64,000 nt of DNA from Rugalucina vietnamica (GCA_964017185.1 OZ024875.1:44164486-44228485); one strand, 5' to 3'. Positions 13,301 through 22,026 are shown, numbered from the stretch's first letter. Translations and numbers: made by a program. The notes: a model not told the origin generated them from the sequence alone.

Positions 13301-15612
13301 ATTTAGTTGTCCGCCATGTTCCGGAAGTGGTGGGTAAAAACCGGGACCAAAATTTCCATGTGGGGAGAATTTGTCGACTTTGCAAACTGGGGGCAGAAGA
13401 TATGCTCTAACCTCACAGTTTTGATGAAAAACAAGAAAGGATGAAGAAATAAAAGTAAAAAGTTAAATAACTCAGCCCGAATTTATGAAAAAATCCAAAA
13501 TGTTTCCTCGAAAAACAGGAAGCCGCACTTAGTGCGCATGCGCACCCACCCTGGATAGTTCTAGTTTCATATATCTGTATGCTTATCACTCAATTATAAA
13601 GTCTGATATATCTCTTTCTCTATAAACTGTCATACATTATATACCCTTGTAATCAATCGAATAAAGCCATGATGATGATCAGTTTTTATTTCAATGGCAG
13701 ATTTCAAATGAGGACAGAGCAAAAACAAGGTGGCATTGGAATTCTGCATGGGGAATAGAAAAAATCTTTAAGCATTTAACTAGCATCTGACATTAATAAA
13801 AAATAGCACCTTCAAGCAGGGGCAATCATGACGTTATTTTAGTAAGCCCAGCTATGTTTAAGGACTGAAATTCAGATTTTAGCTTTCACTGGATGATGAA
13901 AAACATTAGGCTGTTTTAATGACTGAGAAGCCAGAAGGGCTTCTCGGAGACATTAAAACAGCTAATGTTTTTCATCATCCAGTGAAAGCTAAAATCTGAA
14001 TTTCAATACTTATATTTACATTTTATATTATCAAACAAGTATCAGACTTTTAATTGCGCATATCACCGCTCATTTTCATGTTATTTGACCAGCTGTATTT
14101 GACCATACATGTGATATTACCCGATCTCGGCGTATTCCCCCGATATCAAGGGTCCTTCTATGCCCCTTTCCCGACGGTCCCCCAATATGCCCTGTCTCCC
14201 GATATGACAAAAAGTCCATTTATGCACTTTATTTTGCACTTTATTTTATCCAAGTGTCCATTTTTTTATGTAAAGTGTAGTGTAAATACTGTACCCAATA
14301 CAGCAGTGTGTATTCAATATTGACTCGATAATTTGTGTCAGTGATACCTGGAGGCTACTTATAGAGCTGTTAATCAGCCTGTGTTCGAGTGTCAAATAAT
14401 TGATGTTTTTACAACAAGGATTATTTAAAATTAAGTGATTAATCAAGCCTGGTGTCAGCTATTTAATTGCTCACCAAAATAAACAATGTGCCTTCAAGTG
14501 ACAAGCGCTGTAAAAATAGATACAATTAGAAAGATTTCAATCAATTATGGAATGACCAAAATCTACGAAGCGTACGCAGCGAGTCCAAAGAAAATCCCAT
14601 TGTATTGCTGACATTGGATTTAAGCGCTTTATATTCAAAATAGTTTGGATGTAATTGTTGCTTTGTTAAAATAAAATGGTAAGAATTTACAACCTATCTA
14701 ATGTTATCTTTTTTTTACTTTAAAAACATCCCCCCCCCACCAAACCACTGAGCTCTTGCATGTTATTGGTGATGACCACCAGAAAAGAAACCTCCCGATA
14801 TGACAGGCAAATTTACGATATCAAACTGAAAATATCCCGACCATGGAGAAAGAAAATATCACATGTATGATTTGACATTAAATCCGACTTATCCTAATTT
14901 TGGAACAGTCAAAATGTCAAAATTTCACGCCTAAGGTCATGACAATACGTGACCAATGTCAAGCCATCAAGAGAAAACAAACAGCGTCACTGGCTGGTTT
15001 TGACATTGCCAAGCCCTCTAGATCAGATGACTTAATGTTTTTCATTGGGAAAGGGAAACGAAGAACATCAAGAGAAATACTTTCATCAAGGGTGATTGCA
15101 ATAAAAATGTAAATATTTGTTCATGTCAGCCAGGCTATGCGCAGTACCTGCCAAAATGATTGCAAGGGTGTAGGCAGTAATTTAAGATAGGTAGGCTAAA
15201 AAGAATGTTACAAAAACACTAGAGTATACCTTGCACCAGAGGCGTTGAAGATCTCGGCCCATTGATCTGGGTCATAAAATTCTGCAGTGAATTCTTTTGC
15301 AAAATCTGCATATGTAAAATCTGGTTTGTAGTTGTCTGTCATAAATTTGACACAGTCAGCATATTTGGCACCCTTCCAATCACTCCAAAACCACTCTGAT
15401 CTGAAACTGGGTACAGCAAAAACACCCCAATGAATAAAGATACCGATCTTTGACTCATCATACCACTTTGGTAGTGGTCTAGAATCTAAGGAGGCCCAGT
15501 TAGGTTGGTATCTGCAGCATGACAACTGTATGAAACAGGCGAAAATGATACAAAATAGGAAATTCAAATTGTCACTGTGTAACATTTTTTTATCCGCCAT
15601 TTTAACAATCAC
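1222..15612 (-). CDS. FUCA: Alpha-L-fucosidase gene (GH29), 5' two-thirds; continues beyond the left edge
   Basis: This enzyme removes alpha-L-fucose from glycans in the lysosome or after secretion. Eight exons on the minus strand are recognised by close similarity to animal FUCA proteins: 15230-15600(15612), 6516-6622, 6047-6177, 5056-5189, 4426-4559, 2687-2784, 2535-2632 and 1222-1354. Phases agree at every junction if only one of 5056-5189/4426-4559 and one of 2687-2784/2535-2632 is used. That gives about 324 residues of a family length near 460. Visible family motifs are a signal peptide, WIHWG-like 'IFIHWGVF', [21 protein letters not shown], the nucleophile motif VWSDG, NDRWG and SWGYRR. 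Counting from Met at 15600, the nucleophile Asp falls at residue 225. The C-terminal exons lie outside the window. Confidence 0.94.
1565..1803. mobile_element. MITE family H, full copy
   Basis: The element is about 240 bp, bounded by inverted 'gagccgc..gcgagaaaac' and 'gttttctcacgatgcggctc' ends. A near-perfect internal hairpin, 'cagcttcgcggttaccgcga', sits between 'gcgaaaacaaaggcgc' and its complement. At least eight relatives occur in the window: 2289-2491, 4591-4790, 5735-5845, 22532-22765, 28801-29040, 45646-45884, 47273-47508 and a split copy from 50201. There is no ORF, so it is non-autonomous. Confidence 0.85.
2289..2491. mobile_element. MITE family H, one end lost
   Basis: It shares the 'tatgcgaaaacaaaggtgcag' hairpin stem, the 'gtacaattcctct' block and the 'ggttttctcaggatgcggct' terminus with the other H copies. 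The left terminus is replaced by unrelated sequence. It lies about 40 bp from fucosidase exon 5b. Confidence 0.75.
2535..2632 (-). CDS. FUCA: Fucosidase exon 5b (diverged alternative copy)
   Basis: The exon is 98 bp, with acceptor 'ttgcag' and donor 'caggtttg', entering in phase 2 and leaving in phase 1. It encodes [20 protein letters not shown] and then [12 protein letters not shown]. It is clearly a copy of exon 5a at 2687-2784, with identical length and phase. The usual NDRWG reads NDPWG here. Using both copies would add 98 nt and shift the frame, so the pair is probably mutually exclusive. Confidence 0.88.
2687..2784 (-). CDS. FUCA: Fucosidase exon 5a (canonical copy)
   Basis: The exon is 98 bp, with acceptor 'tttcag' and donor 'caggtagg'. 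It encodes [20 protein letters not shown] and then [12 protein letters not shown]. The NDRWG motif is the usual family form. It is separated from exon 5b by only 54 bp, a distance that may itself hinder splicing of one copy to the other. Confidence 0.9.
3010..3360. repeat. Dispersed repeat with a long perfect hairpin
   Basis: Two arms of about 35 bp ('catgtctgagttatgccccttttt' and its complement) face each other across a short loop at about 3156-3231. The phrase 'aaggggcataactcag' is typical of repeats in bivalve genomes (established pattern). No coding content. Confidence 0.7.
3484..3706. mobile_element. Small MITE with 'aattgagtcctccg' inverted ends
   Basis: About 225 bp are bounded by 'taattgagtcctccg' on the left and 'cggaggagtcaatta' on the right, giving inverted ends of about 14 bp with one mismatch. 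There is no ORF. It lies in the intron between fucosidase exons 4b and 5a. Confidence 0.6.
3855..4041 (-). mobile_element. Probable tRNA-derived SINE remnant
   Basis: Read on the minus strand it opens with 'gtggcctagtggtagagcg', which resembles a tRNA A box and D arm. It closes near 3860 with a 'gtttaac'-type tail (tgacgttaaacaacaag) seen in many mollusc SINEs. The B box is not clear. A second 'taacgtcccagtcaac' tail occurs near 41265. Confidence 0.45.
4266..4340. repeat. Palindromic repeat family W, degraded copy
   Basis: The 'catagattgtggatactcgttagaaccgcc' arm faces a mutated complement. Better copies are at 6765-6871, 21915-22105, 28308-28515, 43520-43735 and 46530-46800. Confidence 0.65.
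4426..4559 (-). CDS. FUCA: Fucosidase exon 4b (canonical copy)
   Basis: The exon is 134 bp, with acceptor 'cttgtag' and donor 'aaggtggg', entering in phase 0 and leaving in phase 2. It encodes [20 protein letters not shown] and then [20 protein letters not shown]. It contains the family nucleophile in WSDG followed by the usual aromatic Trp (DGDW). It is one of two equal-length copies, the other being 5056-5189. Confidence 0.92.
4591..4790. mobile_element. MITE family H, degraded copy
   Basis: It has recognisable 'gagaaaaccagtcttcagggtttcc', 'gcttgaaattttggat' and 'gcataggcaaaaagccgtttttctcat' blocks. Its central hairpin is eroded. It starts about 30 bp upstream (in gene sense) of exon 4b. 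Confidence 0.65.
5056..5189 (-). CDS. FUCA: Fucosidase exon 4a (diverged alternative copy)
   Basis: The exon is 134 bp, with acceptor 'ttatag' and donor 'taggtttg', in the same phases as exon 4b. It encodes [20 protein letters not shown] and then [20 protein letters not shown]. The nucleophile WSDG is kept, but the following DGDWD reads DGFGD, so the conserved Trp is lost. Its splice acceptor and first 22-25 bases are repeated several times just upstream (5190-5575). Confidence 0.9.
5163..5575. repeat. Tandem array built from the exon 4a splice acceptor
   Basis: About seven units of 55-60 bp each carry 'cagctcaggcatgctctttt' then 'gctataatagtgatataatt'. On the minus strand each is a copy of 'ttatag' plus the first 22-25 nt of exon 4a. 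The unit nearest 5189 is the functional boundary, and the others are diverged. Some units are truncated near 5432-5515. Confidence 0.85.
5735..5845. mobile_element. MITE family H, partial copy
   Basis: It contains 'ggatttaagaagaagag', 'aagcgaaaacaaagacactg' and 'gtttttctcatg' blocks of family H in the same order. The outer third is missing, cut by the family G element at 5853. Confidence 0.55.
5853..6011. mobile_element. MITE family G (G-rich inverted ends)
   Basis: Its inverted ends are 'catgggcggatccag' and 'ctggatctgcgcatg', with runs of G and C just inside. A near-identical copy in the other orientation lies at 22898-23056. Non-coding. Confidence 0.7.
6047..6177 (-). CDS. FUCA: Fucosidase exon 3
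   Basis: The exon is 131 bp, with acceptor 'ttacag' and donor 'gaggtaaa', entering in phase 1 and leaving in phase 0. It encodes [20 protein letters not shown] and then [20 protein letters not shown]. It matches the conserved YGLYHS.LEWF.PLYL block of animal fucosidases. There are potential N-glycosylation sequons at NKT and NFT. Confidence 0.93.
6516..6622 (-). CDS. FUCA: Fucosidase exon 2
   Basis: The exon is 107 bp, with acceptor 'ttccag' and donor 'ttggtgag', entering in phase 2 and leaving in phase 1. It encodes [20 protein letters not shown] and then [15 protein letters not shown]. The KHHEGF segment is the family's fucose-binding HH motif. Confidence 0.94.
6765..6871. repeat. Palindromic repeat family W, left part of a copy split by family A
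   Basis: The arms 'tggattgtgggtacacat' and 'gtacccacaatctacatg' sit between 'cttattttttttgctcaaaa' and 'tttagagcaaaaataag'. The usual continuation of W ('aggtatacccctgcaaacccc') is found only at 8399, after the family A array. Confidence 0.7.
6872..8398. repeat. Tandem dispersed repeat family A, 3.5 units, inserted in a W element
   Basis: It starts near 'gctcacctgag' at 6898 and ends at 'ctcaggtgagct' before 8394, so the termini are inverted. 'ggcggccatcttggtcatg' recurs near 7264, 7722 and 8175, giving a period of about 455 bp. A GACG-rich stretch ('gacggacgacggacggac') precedes the right end. It is flanked by 'aaaata' on both sides, a possible target duplication. Confidence 0.8.
9022..11174 (-). 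pseudogene. LINE reverse transcriptase region, frameshifted
   Basis: Segments of one RT lie in different frames. 10599-11174 holds the thumb-side N-terminal part ending in [20 protein letters not shown]. 9705-10178 holds [32 protein letters not shown] and [16 protein letters not shown] shifted piece near 9455-9700 holds [11 protein letters not shown] and VRLFADD. 9107-9472 holds [19 protein letters not shown] and [12 protein letters not shown]. The catalytic FADD is readable, but the frame is broken, so no active protein is expected. Confidence 0.85.
10179..10603 (-). mobile_element. TRIM element: miniature LTR retrotransposon nested in the LINE
   Basis: Two direct repeats of exactly 160 bp (10179-10338 and 10444-10603) each begin TGTAACG and end GTCACA on the plus strand (TG...CA ends). 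They enclose only 105 bp. The target sequence CTAG is present on both sides (10175-10178 and 10604-10607). Removing the element restores the LINE reading [16 protein letters not shown]. On the minus strand a TGG-starting primer-binding-like stretch (TGGTGGCAGCGGTGGG) follows the first LTR, and a purine tract (GGAGGGGGAAG) precedes the second. No coding capacity. Confidence 0.92.
11800..12103 (-). mobile_element. Unclassified interspersed element B, copy in the LINE endonuclease
   Basis: About 300 bp begin (minus strand) with 'acaagtaggcaaagatcagg' and interrupt the endonuclease after YLGSVYCPP. Other copies are 45025-45290, 30432-30514 (truncated), 21405-21510 (fragment) and 52100-52645 (itself interrupted). 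The constant 5' start with variable 3' ends suggests a SINE-like retroposon. No tRNA head was recognised. Confidence 0.65.
12640..13157 (-). pseudogene. LINE N-terminal region with 2A-like motif and PHD finger
   Basis: A 128-codon stretch has a hydrophobic segment (residues about 1-20) and ends [12 protein letters not shown], then [15 protein letters not shown]. After a frameshift near 12770, [13 protein letters not shown] and [18 protein letters not shown] complete a Cys4-His-Cys3 PHD-type finger. DxExNPGP is the 2A ribosome-skipping signature, previously reported at the start of APE-type LINE proteins. The frameshift means this copy no longer makes the intact protein. Confidence 0.8.
13860..15116. 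mobile_element. Hairpin element P, copy 1, interrupted
   Basis: Arms of about 55 bp ('attcagattttagctttcac' onward) face each other at 13867-14005. The element then runs to 14103 and resumes at 14870-15116. Copy 2 at 51257-51713 is about 457 bp without the interruption, except for a 14-bp difference near the insertion point. No coding content. Confidence 0.8.
14104..14869. mobile_element. 766-bp element with short TIRs, nested in element P
   Basis: The ends are 'catacatgtgatatt' and its complement 'aatatcacatgtatg'. The 7-bp ATTTGAC directly flanks both sides (14097-14103 and 14870-14876). The interior has several 'cccgatat' words and no long ORF. The insertion is inferred from comparison with the uninterrupted P copy at 51.3 kb. 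Confidence 0.7.
15230..15612 (-). CDS. FUCA: Fucosidase exon 1 with signal peptide
   Basis: In-frame Met codons lie at 15612, 15600 and 15585. The hydrophobic stretch [17 protein letters not shown] that follows fits a secretory signal. It continues with [20 protein letters not shown] and [20 protein letters not shown], the start of the GH29 catalytic barrel, and ends in FNASGA. The donor is 'aaggtatac', leaving in phase 2. Only one upstream Met can be used, and I prefer 15600 or 15585 because the signal then sits closer to the N terminus. Confidence 0.92.
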
Positions 15613-16011
15613 GTGATCAAATTTTAATGAACGGGTCGTTTCGGTCGTATATGTTCATAAATCCTTCCTCTGCCAGGAGAATCACGTTGATTGATCACCT
15701 GATTACAGATAACCTGAATCTGAAAGGCTTAGTGGTGGTACGCCAAATTGATAATTTTTCGCCTGAATCTGAATGGCTTACTTGTGACACGCTAAACTGA
15801 CTTCAATACTTCACCAGGGGTGCCCGAAGAGGGAAATGACACATAGTCATCAGACATTTCAACAGAGGAGACCAGAGAATCTGTGATGTCATTCGAGAAC
15901 AAACTACTTTTGTATGCTTCTTTCGGCTAGCTGAACGTATCTGAAACCTGTTAAGGCTTTATACTTGCATCCCACTAAATTCACCACGAAGATCATGTAA
16001 CTAACACTAGA
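15613..16011. promoter_or_regulatory. Upstream flank of the fucosidase gene
   Basis: About 400 bp contain a loose tandem pair ('cctgaatctgaaaggctta' / 'cctgaatctgaatggctta'). I see no clear TATA box or other element, so promoter status rests on position only. Confidence 0.3.
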
Positions 16012-16149
16012 GTGGTTTACTGTGCTATATACTCTACACTTACCCGATTCACAAAGTTTCGGGTTTGAAATTTGCATATTACAAGCACTCAATATGCCGC
16101 TAATACGTTGCACCAACGCATTTTTCCAAGGGAGGCTATCCCGTCACAT
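16012..16149. repeat. Diverged LTR fragment related to the TRIM element LTR
   Basis: It shares 'gtttactgtgctatatac', 'gattcacaaagttt' and 'gctatcccgtcaca' with the 160-bp LTR at 10179-10338. It lacks the first third and carries about 45 extra bases at 16081-16130. It lies immediately before the LINE at 16150, and a continuous open frame runs across the join. Confidence 0.7.
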
Positions 16150-18060
16150 TATGTACATGGCACAAAAGACCTTACAGGACCTACATGACCTAGGTCCAAA
16201 CCTTCCCTTCCAAGCCAGCCCATACACTAAAATGCCGGACATAGAAATTTCATCAAAGGGTATTGAATGCCTTTTAAAAAAGCTCAATCCCCATAAAGCA
16301 TCTGGTCCCGACCAACTCAAACCTGTTGTACTACAAACTCTTCATAAGGAATTAGCCCCCATTCTTGAAATAATCTTCCAGAGGTCCCTAGACCAAGGTA
16401 AACTCCCTACCATCTGGAAGGAAGCAAATGTGTCCCCTATATTCAAAAAAGGGGACAAGACAGACCCAGCCAATTACCGCCCCATATCGCTCACATGTGT
16501 TCTTTGCAAAGTACTGGAACACATCGTGGCATCCAACATATCAAAACATTTCACGGACCAGAATATCCTCTATGACTTACAGCATGGGTTCCGAGAGCGG
16601 CGGTCCTGCGAGACCCAGTTGATCATGCTTATTGATGAACTCTCCAAAAACATGGAGTCCAAAAAACAGACAGACTTAATACTTTTAGATTTTAGTAAAG
16701 CTTTTGATAAAGTCGCCCATGAAAAATTGCTCCAAAAACTTCATGCCTATGGCATTCGGGGTGACACTCTAAAATGGATAAAAGACTTTTTAGACAATAG
16801 GAAACAATCTGTAGTAACCAACGGTATCAGCTCCAGCCCCATCCCTGTCTCCTCTGGTGTCCCGCAGGGCTCTGTTCTCGGACCAATCCTATTCTTAGCC
16901 TACATTAATGACCTTCCAGAACAGGTAAGGTCAAGAGTCAGACTTTTCGCAGATGACACAGCAATGTATCTATGCATCAGCTCACTCTCAGAAGCAAACA
17001 TCCTTCAAGAAGACCTCTTGAAACTCGAGAAATGGGAAGAAGATTGGGATATGAACTTTAACCCAGCAAAATGTCAGGTCTTACATGTGACCAGATTCAA
17101 GACTCCCATTCCATCCAAATACTTTCTACACAACACTGAACTTGAAAGTGTACCCGCTGCCAAGTACCTTGGGGTCACAATATCAGAAGACCTCAGCTGG
17201 GGAAATCACATAAATAACATCACTAAAAAAGCAAATCAAACGCTGGGCTTTCTCAAACGCAATATCAAAGTTCATAACCAAGACCTCAAATCCACAGCCT
17301 ACAAAACACTTGTCAGACCACAGCTGGAATACGCCTCCTCTGTATGGTCTCCTCACACCGACACTGACATAAAAAAGATAGAATCTGTTCAACGTAGATC
17401 GGCCAGGTGGGCTACCCATGACTACAGGTCCACCTCCAGTGTTACTGAAATGCTCAATAAACTTTCCTGGCGTCCATTAGACCAAAGGCGAATAGATACC
17501 CGACTGATCATGCTGTACAAGATCACATATGATCTTGTAGCAATCCCTCTAACTGACTATCTCACACCAAATCGCAGGCAGTCCAAATTCATCCACCCGC
17601 TGGCATACAGACAAATCAGCACTTCTACCAATTACTGCAAGTATAGCTTTTTTCCAAGAACTGCAGTACATTGGAACGCTTTACCCATCAGTATTGTCAT
17701 GCTCCCCACCGTGGTACAGTTCAGTCATGCTGTTTGCCAGGTGGTGCATGTGTCTCCCTAATCACCAGATTCTGTTTTTTATCTTTTAAACTATACTAAC
17801 ACTCTTCTTTCACTGTACAAACTCATTTCACCCACTTCACTTTTCTTTTATTTCAGCTAACCCCCTTTAGCACTTGGTATACCGGAATTCCTTCTGAAGT
17901 CCTCTGATGAGGTTAAGAAGTAGTGGAAGATAGATACACTCGTAGAATATGACTGGATAAGTAAGGAGATATGGAGAGCTCAATGAACTGTGTTTCTTAT
18001 CCGGTATTCACAGCTTATTAGATTGCTACATTGGTCACAATTTGGTGCGTCAGAATTCTG
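16150..18060 (+). mobile_element. 5'-truncated CR1/L2-like LINE (copy 2)
   Basis: The open frame 16022-17761 (579 codons, of which about the first 40 come from the LTR fragment) is an uninterrupted reverse transcriptase. It shows [88 protein letters not shown] and AAKYLGVTISEDLSWGNHI. The endonuclease half is missing. An untranslated tail follows 17761. The intact frame suggests a fairly recent insertion. It differs in sequence from the LINE at 8.7-13.2 kb. Confidence 0.9.
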
Positions 18061-18239
18061 AATACCTCAATTAATGCTTCGTTTACTATCTATCTATCTC
18101 TATATACTGCCATACGCCCTCGCGGACATTCTAGGCAGGCTCGCGCATCGTCTGTTAGTAGCAGACAGAAAAAAGAGAGGATTATAGTACAGAGGTTTAA
18201 AGTAAAATAGTAAAGGATAAAAACAGATGATAGGTTAAG

Positions 18240-19578
18240 ATAGTTAAGAATAGCTAAAATCAGATAAAAACAGGCATCAGGGATCTATGGGCGCGAGTGC
18301 TGCAACTTGCAGACTTCAGCCTTGAATGCATCAAGGCTCTGCAGTGTTGCAACTGACTTGGGTAGGGAGTTCCACTGTACTATTGCTAGGGGGAAGAAGG
18401 AATATTTATAATAGTTTGTGGATGTGGAGACCTGCCTAAAGGTCATGGAGTGGCAGTACCGTGATATCCTATTTGAGTATTGCACATGGTCCGGGAGGGG
18501 TACTGCAACCAAGCCGTGAACCACTTTGTAAAACAAGCAAAGGCGGGCGTCAGCCCGTCTTTGTTCCAATGTTCGCCATCCTAGATTTTCAATAATCCCA
18601 GTTACACTAGCCTGCCTGCAAAAGTTATTGACTGTCCAGCGAGTGGCCCTACGCTGGACTTGATCTATCTGGCGTATCAGTTTATCAGTATTGGGGTCCC
18701 AGACAGCTGAGGCATACTCTAGCTGTGGCCTGACTAGGGTATTGTAAGCAGTTTAGTTTCACGTACTCTTTGCATTTTTGTTTTGATGTTACGGCGAATA
18801 AAACCAAGGGTCCTGTTTGCATTTCCTGTTATGCGGTCAACATGGGAGTTCCAAGTGAGATCACTGGAAATGTCAACTCCCAGATATTTGGCACAGGTGA
18901 CGGACTCCAAGACCTGTCCATGCAATATATAATCAGTTTTAATTGGTCTTTTAGACTTAGAGCCCGTCACATGTACCACCTGGCATTTGGAGGGGTTGCA
19001 TTCCATGTCCCACTTAGTCTCCCATGTTGATAAAATGTCTAGGTCATTTTGGAGTGCCTTGCTGTCGTCCTTGCCCCCCATGGTGAAGTATAGAGCCGTA
19101 TCATCTGCAAACAATCTCACCTGAGAGCAGACCTCCTCGGGCAGATCATTTATGTAGACGAGGAAGAGAATCGGACCCAGAACTGAACCCTGGGGGACAC
19201 CAGATGTAACAGGTATGGACCGACTCCTCCCCGTCAATAACCACCCACTGAGAAGGCTTGGATCCAGCTCAGCACATGTCCTCGAATTCCGTACTGGTGT
19301 AATTTCCATAAAGTTTACTATGATTAACCTTATCAAATGCTTTTGAAAAATCAAGGAGGATTATGTCGGTTTGTTTGCCTGCACTAGCAGCCCTCGCAAG
19401 GTCCTCGATCAGCATGATGAGCTGGGTCTCATATGATCTTTTCTCTCTGAATCCGTGCTGGAGATCATACATGAGGCCCTGCTCATCAAGGTGCTTTGCT
19501 ATATTGGATGCTAATATGTGCTCGAGAACCTTGCAAAGGATGCAAGTGAGGGAGGTAGGTCGGTAGTTTGATGCCAGA
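18240..19578 (-). mobile_element. 5'-truncated LINE (copy 3), related to copy 2
   Basis: On the minus strand: YDLQHGFREKRSYETQLIML and LLDFSKAFDKVNHSKL (19269-19472), then [31 protein letters not shown] and CAKYLGVDISSDLTW (18734-19250). The C-terminal piece with TSTNYYKYSFFPLAIVQWNS and a stop is at 18285-18569. Frames shift between the pieces, so it is dead. It lies tail to tail with copy 2. Confidence 0.88.
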
Positions 19579-19584
19579 GACAGT

Positions 19585-20500
19585 TTACACTGTGTTCTCG
19601 GCGGCCACGGCAGCTCCGTTTGCTCGAAACGTAGCGTGCCGTGGAATTTGGGTCATCTCTGTTTTCAAGATCTATTACGTCTTGTTAAGTTTTCTTACGT
19701 TGTATTACGATATCCGCAACACGCCGTGGTAGTGATAAGCCGGTGTATCACGGAGGCGCTATAGCACTTCACGGTTAGTCACGATTTATCACGATTATTA
19801 GCACGTTCTATTACGATCTGTTATATTCTGATTTTGATCAAGGCGTAACACGTTTTTTTCTCTTTCTGTCAATGTCTGCTACGGACGAAACGTATACACC
19901 ATGCAATTTATTTAGCATTTTGTGCCTTTTGTATAAGAATGAGCTCTTTGAAATAATAACAACCGCGCTCCTTAACAACGGCTGCAGAGTTGGTTAAGAA
20001 TGTAGGGGATTTTATTTCTCCACAGATGACATAGTGCGCTATGGTCTCTATTGTTCACTATAGTGACTGCTCTAATATGACGGAACTAGTCCCCGTGATT
20101 TGCCATTTTATATTTTTAAACTTTACGCGCCGTGATAATCGTAACATAACGTGAAAACATAGTAGAACGGAGTCAACACCGTCAAAGACCGTGGGCACCG
20201 TGGCAAATGTTTTGACAGTTTAAAGATCTGCCACGTTAATCACGGCGGAAATTAGAAAAATAATGGGTCATGATGTATCACACCGTGACAGTACGTAAAG
20301 GTACGTAGCGAAACTTGGGGATGGTCCGTAGTGCAACGGGAAGCTAGTGAATAGCCCGGCAAGTTACGGATCGTCCACGTTCAGCTGCGTCTGATCACGG
20401 TGGTCTTACGTCTTGTCCCGTTTCCTACGGAATAATCAACATGTTTTGTTGCGTTAGGTCTGTTACGGTCTTTGACGGTGTTGACTCCGTTTCTACTAAT
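19585..20500. repeat. Coding-free segment saturated with ACGG/CCGT words
   Basis: 'cacgg', 'tacgg', 'ccgtg' and 'tcacg' recur dozens of times in both orientations. A 31-bp inverted repeat (core 'cggagtcaacaccgtcaaag', arms about 20163-20194 and 20464-20498, one indel) is the clearest internal structure. No terminal repeats or ORF were recognised. It may be a non-autonomous DNA element. Confidence 0.55.
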
Positions 20501-20769
20501 AGTGAAGATGCAGCATAAACGCTACATAAGGATTTGGTACACTTATTCTGAGCTTCATGCCCATAGGTTTACGGGTTCGCGTCCTGTCAGTGTCGATTCT
20601 TCTTTTTTTTTTTGTATGTGAAAAATACAGAAACTAATAAAGACCAACCTTGTATGGAGACAAAATGCATTAAAGCGTGTTGCACGTGCATTTCTGATTA
20701 AAGTTTAAAATCCCGTGCATTACAATTTCGGATGCGTGTAAAAGCAGAAAATTTTCAGGCCAATCAATC

Positions 20770-21330
20770 ATGCCAATATTGTCGACTGAGGCTCGCAGAC
20801 GCGCCATCGGACTGCTGCAAGCCCAAAACACCGTCGCAGCTGTGGGACGTATTCTTAGGTGTGCCAGGCCACGACTGTCAGATTATGGACCAAGTAAAGC
20901 CAAAACGTGTAAACTGATATGTCTATTCAATTCAAACTGCGGCAATTTCAAGCACCTTGTTTAAAATTACCTCGATTTCCCCCCTTGAAATACCGCCTTT
21001 GCATTGTTGATGCCTAAATTGCTGCTGCCACCATTTCAGGTCATGTTAAAGACTTACCTCGGGCCAAGAGATATCGAGTCACGACGCAGGTCCAAACTAG
21101 TCACATCAAGACGCAGCATCTACGCCAAGGAAGAGAACTGTAGCACGGACAGCCAGAGAGACGTGTGGTCTTCACGGCCAACAAGTAAGCAAACAAACCA
21201 TCCTAGGGCGCTTTTTAAAAGGAACGAGGATTGCAGCCCGTCGCTCATATGTTGGACCAAAGCGCACACTCTTCATCGCCAAGCACGCCTGGCCTGGTAC
21301 AGGAATCGTGAGTCTAATGGAGACGCGTTA
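20770..21330 (+). pseudogene. Tc1/mariner-type transposase fragment
   Basis: ARRRAIGLLQAQNTVAAVGR matches the N-terminal helix-turn-helix of Tc1-like transposases. Further on, in shifting frames, come YRVTTQVQTSHIKTQHLRQG, then TILGRFLKGTRIAARRSYVG and HRQARLAWYRN, in family order. Frameshifts and about 110 unrelated bases separate them. The DDE catalytic half is absent. Not functional. Confidence 0.75.
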
Positions 21331-21404
21331 TTTAGGTCCTATTTGTTCTATGACTTGGTGTCTAGATCTATTTTATATCTGTTTGCATCTTTAATGTAGG
21401 TATG

Positions 21405-21510
21405 AATATATTTAGTTAAGTTCAGGTAACTGAGTGGCTACCTTTAGAGAAACAGCTGCTCGTTAGACTTGTACTTTATTTTCTCTGTATCAGTACGTAC
21501 TTGTAACTTT
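21405..21510 (-). repeat. Fragment of element B
   Basis: It shares 'tttagttaagttcaggtaac' then 'tgagtggctaccttt' and 'cagctgctcg' with element B at 11.8-12.1 kb, in the same orientation. Short and diverged. Confidence 0.5.
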
Positions 21511-21914
21511 TAATTGTTTCCAAATTCGGGCTTTAGAGTGAATACAACAATTTCTGAAACACTTAACATTTACATTTGGTGGAGACATAAACTACCTAGA
21601 CCGAGAGGTCGGGACGACCCACGACCGAAACGGCTAGATACCATGATTGCAATCGGTCAAGGTCGGGTATGCAACCGTAGGCTACTTTACATTATTTACT
21701 GGCAAGGCCCTAAAATGACAATATCACAACAAAGGTTTCAGATAGGAGAACAGTCCCTACATGTATATGTAATGAACTTAAAGGCTTAGCTTCTGAAGGA
21801 GCTAAATTGGTACCACTATTTTTTCGATTCATGACCCCTGCTGGTGCAATTTGGTTCAGAGATCAAAGGACTCTCTTAATGAGGTGATTAAAATGATGCA
21901 CCTAAAGGATATTT
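21511..21914. other. Non-coding stretch, nothing recognised
   Basis: A 91-codon open frame at 21514-21789 has no recognisable motif and low plausibility. I see no structure otherwise. Confidence 0.4.
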
Positions 21915-21969
21915 TTCTCATTTTGCTCAAAATATAGATTGTGGGTACACGTCACAATCTATGTTTTGG

Positions 21970-22026
<57 letters not shown>

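Noticed and set aside
20732..20917. A separate small gene
   Set aside because: It is an alternative frame over the Tc1 helix-turn-helix remnant.
21971..22023. Poly-A tail of a processed pseudogene
   Set aside because: The A run sits at the 'gcaaaaataag' position inside a family W element, with W sequence on both sides.
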